From: Enterocloster bolteae | GTDB taxonomy: Bacteria; Bacillota_A; Clostridia; Lachnospirales; Lachnospiraceae | DNA: 5,894 nt | Assembly (NCBI GenBank): GCA_021769025.1 | Contig: JAETTS010000173.1 | Location: forward strand, 1 to 5,894 | Direction of reading: 5' to 3' | Shown: piece after piece, positions 1-5,894 of the stretch | Numbering within the stretch: position 1 is the first letter of the stretch | Layout: every line of letters begins with the position of its first letter | Translations under genes and position numbers: made by a program | Notes under the pieces: generated by a model | Told to the model about the DNA's origin: nothing | Database searches by the model: none | Seen by the model: the letters and a program-made list of their open reading frames with translations, nothing else

Positions 1-71
1 CCTCCGCCCACCACTGCTACATCAAACTGTAAGGGAGTTGTTTCACATGACAAGGTTATGGACTGTCCCAT
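1..71 (-). CDS. FAD-dependent oxidoreductase, N-terminal fragment (runs off the window)
   Basis: Only the first 23 codons are visible. They end in QFDVAVVGGG (the last glycine is partial), the classic first beta strand and glycine-rich turn of a Rossmann fold that binds the FAD ADP moiety. Flavin oxidoreductases often sit beside carbohydrate catabolic genes, which fits this place next to a lyase, but the substrate cannot be told. The chosen ATG (69-71) lies inside the 3' end of the lyase gene, giving a 29-base overlap. It is preceded nine bases upstream by GAGGTGG (81-87), a good ribosome binding site. A TTG three codons before the lyase stop is a weaker alternative start. The overlap suggests translational coupling. 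An NAD-binding dehydrogenase with the same dinucleotide fold cannot be excluded, because the key residues lie outside the window. Confidence 0.62.
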   Translation of the reverse strand, partial: MGQSITLSCETTPLQFDVAVVGG

Positions 72-2037
72 CTGCTTTTACCACCTCAATCCTTAATTCT
101 TTTCCGGTATCTCCCGGTTGAAACGTTACCGTTTTCACTTTGCAATCCCTATCACTGCTGGTGATCACATGGGCGAATTCCCCGCTTCCTCCAGTCATCC
201 GCTCAATCTGCACAGGAATCCTGGCAACAGACGGGTTATCTGGGCCATTTCCTCCCAATAGCGTCTGCCCCTGGCAGATGCCGAATACATGGGTGGTCAC
301 TTCTCCATCTCTGTAAGCGGTGACAAAGGTGCTGCCGTCTCCTTCCATCTCCCGGGAAACAACATCGGAGAGATGTTTATACGGCTTTTTGTTGGAGAAG
401 CATACCACCTTTTTTTCTTGTGGAAATGAGACGGTCTTTCCCGAAAAATGCATCACCCAGTCAATGGACAGCCTGGGATCCGCTCCCTCCACCACAAAGT
501 GTTCTGCAAAATAATCGTCAGCCCAGGCAATCCTTCTCACCATCTTCACCGGGCGGTAATTCTCCTGACTCCACTGGACAATATAGAAGCTGTCTGGCAT
601 TTCAAAGGCTTCCGTCCAGTCTGCCTCAGCTTCCACGTAGAGAATCCCATCCTTTTCTTCGTACCGGGTCAGCCTTGCGTTGACCGGAGCCTGGTTTTCC
701 TCTCCGATGTTCACTGTATTGTGGGAGCCTGTGTTCTTATAGTAATCGTAGTGGAGCAAGGCACCGTAACCAGTGGTGCCCAGATCCGCCGAGATCCGTT
801 TTCCATAGGCCAGGTAGCTGATACCCAAACGGTCATAATGATCATGTTCCCCGCCGTAGCAGTCATGCTTAAACAGCAGGTATCTTCCGTCTTTTCCCCT
901 CAGTACCGTGCTTCCGCTGTTCCCTGGCTCTACATGGTAGTTGGTAAGTTGGAGCTGGCATGCTGGCAGTTCATCCACGCCGTAGATGAAGGCCTCCTGG
1001 GAAGTCCTGTCCATTGTCTTATACAGTTCATTTAATAGATAGCACAGCTTCTCCCCTCCCAACTCCCGGTAGGCGAATTCATACAAAAACAGGCAGGTGC
1101 TGGTGTGCACGTAATTGGTATCGTTTAACATAGGGATCCGAAATCCTGGCTCCAGATAAGACACCAGAAGCTCCATCATAGCCCGGTAGTTGGGATGATG
1201 GATATGGCTGTGTTCCGTGTGGAGGGCAAATTTTTCATATTCAAAAAAGCTGGTAAGGGCATAGAAATGGTAGCCGAATGCCCCTTCAAACCACATATGG
1301 TCCTTTAACATACCGTGCTCCAGCTGATACAACAGGCCGTACGGGCCGTACACCCCCATCTGCACATACTCATCTCTGTGAAAGATCAGGCCGATAATTG
1401 CGATAGCCGAGTTGATGATCACCTCATGGTTGTGCAGCTGCATATGGCGGTGGTCCGCCAGAAACTCCACCCCTGGCAGAAGAAGCCCGTCCCGAATCTG
1501 TTCTTTTTCCTGCTCCGTCATGGCATCCTCTGTTAAGTCATACGCCATGGCAAAGGATCTTAGGAAATTGGCTTCATCCAAGGTCTGGGCGCCGGATTTG
1601 CCTGGCCCGTTGTAAGGAATGTCCCCATGTATTTCATAATCCTTATAGTACCGGGAATACTCCAGCATAATCTCCGCCGCTTTTCTGGCATAAGACTTGT
1701 CTTTTGTGATCTGCCAGACCAGGCCCGCCCGGTAGGCCCCCTGATAGTTCCGCGAATTTACGGTTGCCCACCAGCTGCTGTCGTAGGGTTCTCCTTCCAA
1801 GAACTGCCCGCAGGAAGGACACCTGTGATGATGGGGATCATGGCGGTCAAATTCCAGCATCACAGAGCATTGGGGACAGTAATAATAGAGCAGCCAGTTG
1901 GCAATCCCGGATGTGGGAACTAAAACTGGCTCCTCCATGATCTCACAGGTCATATCTTTCAAATACCGCAGAAACTCCGGCTTTTTCTCCGCTCTTTCCC
2001 TTAAATGCCGGATCTCTGATTGGGTAAACTGTATCAT
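43..2037 (-). CDS. Heparinase II/III family protein, probable intracellular polysaccharide/oligosaccharide lyase
   Basis: This complete 664-residue protein has the layout of heparinase II/III-type lyases: an alpha/alpha-toroid N-terminal half and a beta-sandwich C-terminal half. Lyases of these families cleave uronic-acid-containing glycans by beta-elimination. Residues resembling the family's active site are visible: Asn203-His204-Glu205 (LHNHEVIINS), Tyr257 in WFEGAFGYHFYAL, and the C-terminal GGEHDHYDRLGISYLAYGK stretch with His398, His400 and Asp402, followed by DLGT and GSHNTV (His439). Residues 54-76 hold two CxxC pairs (Cys54/57 and Cys73/76) separated by an acidic, His-rich stretch, which resembles a zinc ribbon. 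The N-terminus (MIQFTQSEIRHLRERAEKK) has no signal peptide or membrane segment, so the enzyme should be cytoplasmic and act on imported oligosaccharides. The ATG has AGGAGGA at 2044-2050, seven bases upstream. Which lyase family (PL12, 15, 17, 21 or an unnumbered one) and which substrate are not decidable here. Confidence 0.9.
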   Translation of the reverse strand: MIQFTQSEIRHLRERAEKKPEFLRYLKDMTCEIMEEPVLVPTSGIANWLLYYYCPQCSVMLEFDRHDPHHHRCPSCGQFLEGEPYDSSWWATVNSRNYQGAYRAGLVWQITKDKSYARKAAEIMLEYSRYYKDYEIHGDIPYNGPGKSGAQTLDEANFLRSFAMAYDLTEDAMTEQEKEQIRDGLLLPGVEFLADHRHMQLHNHEVIINSAIAIIGLIFHRDEYVQMGVYGPYGLLYQLEHGMLKDHMWFEGAFGYHFYALTSFFEYEKFALHTEHSHIHHPNYRAMMELLVSYLEPGFRIPMLNDTNYVHTSTCLFLYEFAYRELGGEKLCYLLNELYKTMDRTSQEAFIYGVDELPACQLQLTNYHVEPGNSGSTVLRGKDGRYLLFKHDCYGGEHDHYDRLGISYLAYGKRISADLGTTGYGALLHYDYYKNTGSHNTVNIGEENQAPVNARLTRYEEKDGILYVEAEADWTEAFEMPDSFYIVQWSQENYRPVKMVRRIAWADDYFAEHFVVEGADPRLSIDWVMHFSGKTVSFPQEKKVVCFSNKKPYKHLSDVVSREMEGDGSTFVTAYRDGEVTTHVFGICQGQTLLGGNGPDNPSVARIPVQIERMTGGSGEFAHVITSSDRDCKVKTVTFQPGDTGKELRIEVVKADGTVHNLVM

Positions 2038-2043
2038 GTTAGT

Positions 2044-2050
2044 TCCTCCT
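2044..2050 (-). promoter_or_regulatory. Ribosome binding site of the lyase gene
   Basis: AGGAGGA on the minus strand, seven bases before the ATG at 2035-2037. Only six bases separate it from the edge of the inverted repeat at 2057, so the lyase's translation signal lies just outside that element. Confidence 0.85.
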
Positions 2051-2056
2051 ATGAAT

Positions 2057-2223
2057 CTAGTACTGACTTGCGGAAATAACGGTGAATTAAGTGCCTGATG
2101 TCTGCGTCATCTGTGCGTCTGCAAAGCGACGGCGTAGTGGTGCCTACGTCTAGCTTTGCAGGCGTGCAGAGGGCGTAGGCAGCGGGTGCTTAATTCACTG
2201 GAATTTCCGCAAGGCAGTACTAG
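2057..2223. repeat. 167-bp long inverted repeat / hairpin element, MITE-like or structured-RNA-like
   Basis: The ends are CTAGTACTG (2057-2065) and its exact complement CAGTACTAG (2215-2223). Pairing continues inward without any bulge, each position i pairing with 4280-i. Of 71 opposed positions from 2057/2223 to 2127/2153, by hand count 56 are Watson-Crick pairs, 10 are G:T on the plus strand and only 5 are true mismatches (2066, 2078, 2079, 2098, 2109, all purine-purine). An apical stem CGTAG/CTACG (2133-2137 with 2144-2148) closes a six-base loop. The element starts 8 bases after the regulator's stop codon and ends 19 bases before the lyase start, so it is nearly the entire 194-base intergenic gap. 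No reading frame or T-run marks it as a gene or a standard terminator. A non-autonomous mobile element or a structured RNA are the main options. The palindromic ends prevent reading a target duplication; TA or CTAG are both possible. Confidence 0.88.
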
Positions 2224-2231
2224 TTTGAACA

Positions 2232-2909
2232 TCAGTATAATCGTTCTTTTTCAACTGCTTTTTTAAACTGTGTGGGAGTGCACCGGTAAAATTTTTTAAA
2301 GCTGCTGGCAAAATATCTCTGATCACCATATCCGCACTCCCTGGCCACTTCCTGGATCATCAGGCTGGTATTCTGAAGCAGCTTTCCTGCCAGTTCCATT
2401 CTTCGCCGGATCAGGTATTCACCCAGGTTCTCTCCTGCCACCTGCTTAAAGGTCTGACGGATATAGCTGGTACTGAAGTGCAGCTGCTCTGCCACCCACT
2501 CCAGCCCCACGTCCTCATTGCTTAAATTATCCCCAACCAGCAGCTTGATCTGCTTTACCAAGGCATCCGTCTTATTCTCTTCCGACCGTTCTTCCACCAG
2601 GACACAGCAGTTTTTTATAAACTCTTCCAACATCTGGCGGATATCCGCCAAATTTCCGTACCGAAGCCGCTGCCTGGCTGCATCCACCAGCCACGTCCGT
2701 TCCCGGTTATATCCTTCCTGTTCCATGTCGCTTTCAATGGCATAAAGAAGCTCCCCTGCCGACACGCCGATGTAGTCGCCTCGGTTGCTGCTGAGAGAAG
2801 CATAGCATTTCATCAGCATATCCAGATGCCCCAGTGCCTCCCCCTGGTTTCCTTTGCGGACAGAGAAACGGATCTGGTCTTTCCATTCCTGGATCTGCCT
2901 GCTTCCCAC
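2232..2909 (-). CDS. C-terminal fragment of the response regulator: AraC-family DNA-binding domain
   Basis: These 225 codons follow a possible GTG start (2907-2909) and hold the end of the linker plus a complete AraC/XylS-type DNA-binding domain. The first helix-turn-helix covers VGLEWVAEQLHFSTSYIRQT (about 132-151), followed by FKQVAGENLGEYLIRRRMELA. The second covers IQEVARECGYGDQRYFASSF with the family signature ending in FKKFYRCTPTQFKK. All hallmark residues are present. The fragment could be made by reinitiation, because AAGGGA lies four bases before the GTG, but it could equally be only the untranslated tail of a broken gene. If made, it would bind DNA without receiver control. The likely targets are the promoters of this transporter and catabolic cluster, by analogy with related loci. 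Confidence 0.75.
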   Translation of the reverse strand: MGSRQIQEWKDQIRFSVRKGNQGEALGHLDMLMKCYASLSSNRGDYIGVSAGELLYAIESDMEQEGYNRERTWLVDAARQRLRYGNLADIRQMLEEFIKNCCVLVEERSEENKTDALVKQIKLLVGDNLSNEDVGLEWVAEQLHFSTSYIRQTFKQVAGENLGEYLIRRRMELAGKLLQNTSLMIQEVARECGYGDQRYFASSFKKFYRCTPTQFKKAVEKERLY

Positions 2910-2913
2910 CTCT

Positions 2914-2919
2914 TCCCTT
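2914..2919 (-). promoter_or_regulatory. Possible internal ribosome binding site before the regulator's DNA-binding half
   Basis: AAGGGA on the minus strand, four bases before an in-frame GTG at 2907-2909. The spacing is short, and purine-rich codons (Lys, Arg, Glu) produce such matches by chance. It matters only because the regulator is stopped upstream at 3063-3065. Confidence 0.3.
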
Positions 2920-3062
2920 TTCGGCTCCTCCCCATAGAGAAGGATGGCTTTCTCTTCATCCTGGTTTTTTCTCGACTGGTTGAGCGACTCCAGTTTGTAT
3001 CTGCCGAGTCCCTCCCGGTATTCATAAGGATTTCCCTGGGTGCAGATGATCCGGATGTCGTA

Positions 3063-3842
3063 TTATTTTTTCAAGCTTTTTCGTATTTTCTCCAGGCCGG
3101 TTCGTACCTTTTCCATAAAGAACCCCCCCGGCTCCTCTTTGCCGCACCACATGGCCGCCAGATTGGCACCGTCGAAGCTGACTCCATACATCCGGATATC
3201 CTTGGGAAAATATCCGCCTTCTCCGGCCAGCATGAGAAATTCCTCCACCCCTTTCTGGCATTCGAAATTCCAGAATGCCCCGTCTAAGCGGATCACGCCT
3301 GCCAGAAACCAGTGTCCCGACAGATCCACGCCAAGTTCTATAAGCTCCTGATCCTTTGGGATCGGACGGCCTTCCAAAAGATCCTTAAGCCCCTTTTCCC
3401 TGGCCAGCATCGCCCTGTTTCCAGCCTGTTCCTTCAGAAGGCTTAAATTCTGCATAAGGGACCGCTGGCTGTCCAATTCCTGTACGGCCTTTCCCAATAC
3501 TTCCTCTAAATCTTTGGGAAGAAACGGCTTAAGCAGATAGTCTTTTACTCCCAGGGAAATGGCGCGGCGCGCATAATTGAATTCATCATAACCGCTGATA
3601 ATGATAGTTTTACTGGCAATCCCCGCCTCCTGAAGCCGGGCGATAAGCTCCAACCCATCTAAAAATGGCATGGCAATGTCGGTAATCACAATGTCCGGCT
3701 TCCATTCAATGGCCTTCTCAAGGGCCTCCCGGCCGTTGGAGACAGCTGCCACCACCTCCAGATCCAGTGAAATCCTGGCCAAGCTTTTCACCAGTAAGTC
3801 TCTTACATATCCCTCATCATCTGCAACAATTACCCGGTACAT
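3063..3842 (-). CDS. N-terminal fragment of the response regulator: receiver domain plus partial linker
   Basis: These 259 codons begin with a complete receiver domain. The acidic pair Asp8-Asp9, the phospho-acceptor Asp55 in IVITDIAMPF, the switch Ser83 in IIISGYDEF and Lys105 in DYLLKPF are all present, so the domain should accept phosphate from the neighbouring kinase. The rest is a helical region (about 120-160) and part of the variable linker domain typical of YesN-like regulators, broken off after IRKSLKK by TAA. Alone it has no DNA-binding domain, so it could at most act as a phosphate sink or partner. The ATG start lies 12 bases after the kinase stop codon, with AAGGGAG upstream. Confidence 0.85.
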   Translation of the reverse strand: MYRVIVADDEGYVRDLLVKSLARISLDLEVVAAVSNGREALEKAIEWKPDIVITDIAMPFLDGLELIARLQEAGIASKTIIISGYDEFNYARRAISLGVKDYLLKPFLPKDLEEVLGKAVQELDSQRSLMQNLSLLKEQAGNRAMLAREKGLKDLLEGRPIPKDQELIELGVDLSGHWFLAGVIRLDGAFWNFECQKGVEEFLMLAGEGGYFPKDIRMYGVSFDGANLAAMWCGKEEPGGFFMEKVRTGLEKIRKSLKK

Positions 3843-3846
3843 ACTG

Positions 3847-3853
3847 CTCCCTT
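3847..3853 (-). promoter_or_regulatory. Ribosome binding site of the response regulator
   Basis: AAGGGAG on the minus strand, four bases before the ATG at 3840-3842 and directly after the kinase stop codon at 3855-3857. The arrangement implies coupled translation of kinase and regulator. Confidence 0.7.
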
Positions 3854-3854
3854 C

Positions 3855-5666
3855 TTACTCTATAACCGGAAGAGTCAAAATCCCTTTGGTCCACTGGCCC
3901 TCCTGGCTTTCGTATCGCAGACCGTATTCCTCGCCGTAAAACAGGCGGAGCCTTTCGTTGACATTGTAGATCCCGTATCCTTCACCGTGATCCGTTCTTC
4001 CGTTTCTTAAATTTTCATTGATAAGGGCCAGCTTTTCTTCCGGAATTCCTGCCCCATTATCCCACACGCACAACAGAAGAAAACGTCTTCCTTCCATTGC
4101 TTCCTCCTCTGCCCAGATCCGTATCACACCGGAACAGGGCTTTTCCCGGATTCCGTGGTAGATAGAATTCTCAGCCAAGGGCTGCAGGATCAATTTGATG
4201 ACCTGGAAGGATTTCCAGGCTTCTTCGATGGAGATCTCAAACTTCAGTTCCCCATGGTAACGGATGCTCTGGATCTCCAGATAGCTGGACACATGATCCG
4301 CCTCTTCCTTCAGCGAGATAACTTCCGCCCCCTTGCTTAAGCTGATGCGGAAAAACCTGCCCAGGGAACTGGACAGAACGCCGATCTCCTCCGCCCCCTG
4401 ATCCGCCGCCTGCCAGGTAATGGCATTCAATGTATTGTAAAGAAAATGAGGATTGATCTGGGCCTGAAGGGCCTTTAGCTCTGCCTTGCGCTTCTGTTTC
4501 TGAACCTGGGCTACATAGTTGCGTTCCTCTTTCAGTTCCTCGATGGTTTCCCCCTGTTTCTTTACCAGGTTTTGAATCTCCCCTATCATATAGTTGAAGG
4601 ACTTTGCAAGGCTTCCCACCTCGTCTTTGTATGGGTAGAAAAACCGCACATCCAGATCCCCGTTCTGCACATAGCGCATCTGCCGCTCCAGGCGTCTTAA
4701 GGAATCGGTCAGCTGATGGGACAAAAACAAGATTGCACTGACTCCTATGAGGAAGACTCCTCCCATGACCCTCAGGATCATGGTTCTTAACACTCTTAAA
4801 TTTCCCAACAAAGTTTTTCTGGACTTTAAGCCAAACACCTGCCATCCATTTATCATGATCTCTTTGCTGACCACCATGTATTGTTCCCCGTTGTCTGTCA
4901 GTTCGCTCTCCAAAGTCCCCCAAGCCCCGGATCGAAGGCCTTTTAATATCAAAAGAGTTTCTTCCTCAACCGATTTCGATCCTGCGACAACGCTGCCGTC
5001 TTTGCCGAGAATCAGGATCTTGTCAAAAAAGTTATAGCTCTCTCCAAGAATTCGTTCCAATTCTCTCTGCTTTAGCTGAATCATCAGGTATTGATTGCCG
5101 TGGTAAGCCTGGACACTGAACTTCCATACCATAGGAATCACCGGATCCTGATCCTGAAAGACCGGGTCGGTTACAACTGGAAACCACCGGATGGGGCTGC
5201 CTGGCTCCTTCCCATAGCTTTGATAATACACAGACTCCTGGAAGGCAAAATCCTGGCGGCGCGTGCGCATAAAGGTTTCAAACTCCAGCTTGTCGGTGTA
5301 GATATAGGTGGAGTGGATCAGGGCCTCTCCTGTCTCCAGATCCGTAAGGTAGGAGGCTGTATCTCCCATAGCCTTTACGGTATTGAAGTCCGTAGGGTTG
5401 TTGAGATAGTCAGAGATGGTGGTCATAAAGGAAAAATTGCTTAACATGCCCTGGGCTCTCTGCTGAATGATCGAAAGGCGCAGATCCAGCGCGTCAACCA
5501 TCTGGGCCATCACATCCTGGGCGCCTACCTGAAAATTCTCCTCCACATTTCTGGCCGCAAACCGATAATAAATACGTCCGCTGACAGCCGTGGACAAAAA
5601 GAACATGATCCCAAAAATCCATATTATCTTGCTCTGAAACCGCAAGTTGTTGATAAAGGTTTTCAC
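3855..5666 (-). CDS. YesM-class sensor histidine kinase (membrane two-component sensor)
   Basis: This complete 603-residue protein is the normal size for the class. It has a first membrane helix at about 14-34, an extracellular sensing region at about 36-293 of the size of a Cache-type fold, a second membrane helix at about 295-317, a HAMP linker at about 318-368 and a coiled coil at about 370-400. The histidine kinase domain (His_kinase type) then carries QAQINPHFLYNTLNAI with phospho-acceptor His407. The ATP-binding domain shows the N box LQPLAENSIYHGI (Asn500), the G1 box WDNGAGIP (Asp536) and the G2 region GEGYGIYNVNERL. Nothing essential is missing. Such kinases sense extracellular sugars or binding-protein complexes and phosphorylate the adjacent YesN-type regulator. 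The start is GTG (5664-5666), chosen for the strong AGGAGGA upstream and because the following residues lead directly into the first membrane helix. Confidence 0.95.
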   Translation of the reverse strand: MKTFINNLRFQSKIIWIFGIMFFLSTAVSGRIYYRFAARNVEENFQVGAQDVMAQMVDALDLRLSIIQQRAQGMLSNFSFMTTISDYLNNPTDFNTVKAMGDTASYLTDLETGEALIHSTYIYTDKLEFETFMRTRRQDFAFQESVYYQSYGKEPGSPIRWFPVVTDPVFQDQDPVIPMVWKFSVQAYHGNQYLMIQLKQRELERILGESYNFFDKILILGKDGSVVAGSKSVEEETLLILKGLRSGAWGTLESELTDNGEQYMVVSKEIMINGWQVFGLKSRKTLLGNLRVLRTMILRVMGGVFLIGVSAILFLSHQLTDSLRRLERQMRYVQNGDLDVRFFYPYKDEVGSLAKSFNYMIGEIQNLVKKQGETIEELKEERNYVAQVQKQKRKAELKALQAQINPHFLYNTLNAITWQAADQGAEEIGVLSSSLGRFFRISLSKGAEVISLKEEADHVSSYLEIQSIRYHGELKFEISIEEAWKSFQVIKLILQPLAENSIYHGIREKPCSGVIRIWAEEEAMEGRRFLLLCVWDNGAGIPEEKLALINENLRNGRTDHGEGYGIYNVNERLRLFYGEEYGLRYESQEGQWTKGILTLPVIE

Positions 5667-5675
5667 GGTTCTTTT

Positions 5676-5682
5676 TCCTCCT
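5676..5682 (-). promoter_or_regulatory. Ribosome binding site fixing the GTG start of the kinase
   Basis: AGGAGGA on the minus strand, nine bases before GTG at 5664-5666. It supports the non-ATG start over internal ATG codons further into the first membrane helix. Confidence 0.85.
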
Positions 5683-5732
5683 GTCAGCTTTTTCTCCTCT
5701 TACTTTACCATATCCCTATCTTAAAATCAAAG

Positions 5733-5894
5733 TTATCCTTTTACCGCCCCGGCTGTAAGGCCCGCAATAAACTGCTTGTTGGCAAACAGGTAGACGATCA
5801 GGATAGGGATAATGGCGATGGAGGCTCCCGCCAACATGATGTGCCACTCTGCCGCCGCATTTACCGAGTATTTCAGCTGCACCACCGCAACGGT
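5733..5894 (-). CDS. Sugar ABC transporter permease (MalG/AraQ type), C-terminal fragment
   Basis: The last 53 residues of a gene entering from the right edge are visible, with TAA at 5733-5735. They hold the end of the permease: AEWHIMLAGASIAIIPILIV, the final membrane helix, and then FANKQFIAGLTAGAVKG. The ending (F/Y)(F)xxGLTAGAVKG is the hallmark C-terminus of the MalG-side inner-membrane subunit of family 1 carbohydrate importers (MalG, AraQ, UgpE, YtcP/LplC). The subunit forms half of the membrane channel, together with a MalF-like permease, a solute-binding protein and an ATPase. It ends 66 bases before the kinase start, on the same strand, which suggests one operon or regulon. The substrate is unknown but presumably matches the lyase downstream. 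Confidence 0.92.
   Translation of the reverse strand, partial: TVAVVQLKYSVNAAAEWHIMLAGASIAIIPILIVYLFANKQFIAGLTAGAVKG

Larger units (their letters stand above)
2232..3842 (-). pseudogene. YesN-class response regulator (receiver plus AraC-type DNA-binding domain), interrupted by an in-frame TAA
   Basis: Read through, this is a 536-codon gene plus stop, about the normal size for YesN-type regulators that pair with YesM-type kinases. Order: receiver domain (about residues 1-120), helical/linker domain (about 130-420), AraC-type double helix-turn-helix (about 435-536). Codon 260 is TAA (3063-3065). Directly after it the same frame is open for 51 codons (YDIRIICTQGNPYEYREGLG and onward), ending in a segment that looks like the linker's usual end, and then joins the DNA-binding half with no shift. 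One base substitution (for example TAC, CAA, GAA or AAA to TAA) explains the break. The start ATG is preceded by AAGGGAG (3847-3853), and the kinase stop codon lies 12 bases upstream, so the pair is co-transcribed. Either the gene is recently inactivated, or it works as two fragments, or the stop is a sequencing error. Confidence 0.85.

Noticed and set aside
448..1035. Plus-strand open frame of 195 codons opposite the lyase gene, and similar plus-strand frames across the window
   Set aside because: They lie antisense to strongly supported genes, have no recognisable domains and no good ribosome binding sites, and are expected by chance in such sequence.
2057..2223. Rho-independent terminator
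   Set aside because: The stem is far longer than a terminator and no run of T follows on either strand (ATTCATAGG on the minus side, TTTGAAC on the plus side).
2057..2223. CRISPR repeat, tRNA or known riboswitch
   Set aside because: There is no repeat-spacer pattern, no cloverleaf, and no known aptamer core recognised; it is one continuous hairpin.
3063..3065. Programmed stop-codon readthrough or selenocysteine insertion
   Set aside because: The codon is TAA rather than TGA, no readthrough context is seen, and TAA also ends the kinase and permease genes normally.
3022..3261. Frameshift recoding at the A-run just before TAA (3066-3071) to bypass the stop in the regulator
   Set aside because: The DNA-binding half is in the same frame as the receiver half. 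A -1 slip reaches a stop after 14 codons, and a slip the other way runs into a frame without the helix-turn-helix. Neither restores the protein.
5667..5732. A separate promoter or terminator between permease and kinase
   Set aside because: The 66-base gap holds only the kinase ribosome binding site and an AT-rich stretch. No -35/-10 pair with proper spacing and no hairpin with a T-run was found.

Overview
The window is a co-directional, minus-strand carbohydrate-use locus. Purine-rich AGGAGG-type ribosome binding sites, GTG as well as ATG starts, balanced base composition and a YesM/YesN-type two-component pair beside a sugar ABC transporter all point to a Gram-positive Firmicute. A gut-type clostridium of the Lachnospiraceae kind fits best, but no marker gene is present, so that placement is inference.

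In transcription order (right to left) the layout is as follows. (1) 5733-5894: the last 53 residues of a MalG/AraQ-type sugar ABC transporter permease, cut by the window edge. (2) 3855-5666: a complete 603-residue membrane sensor histidine kinase of the YesM class. (3) 2232-3842: its partner, a YesN-class response regulator (receiver, linker, AraC-type DNA-binding domain) interrupted by one in-frame TAA at 3063-3065, with the same reading frame resuming directly after it. (4) 2057-2223: a 167-bp near-perfect inverted repeat that fills almost the whole gap before the next gene. (5) 43-2037: a complete 664-residue heparinase II/III-family protein without a signal peptide, probably an intracellular polysaccharide or oligosaccharide lyase. 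(6) 1-71: the start of what looks like an FAD-dependent oxidoreductase, overlapping the lyase gene by 29 bases.

The likely logic is that the kinase senses an extracellular cue tied to a sugar, the regulator controls the transporter and catabolic genes, the transporter brings in oligosaccharides, and the cytoplasmic lyase cleaves them, perhaps with the oxidoreductase acting on a product. The substrate cannot be read from this window.

Two things stand out. First, the inverted repeat is strand-asymmetric: all ten transition-type differences between its arms are G:T on the plus strand and none is A:C. This is the pattern expected if a plus-strand RNA, antisense to the operon, is what folds. Second, the regulator carries a nonsense codon although its kinase and the neighbouring genes are intact. 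A GTG codon with a ribosome-binding-like sequence lies just before the DNA-binding half, so a receiver-free regulator could still be made.
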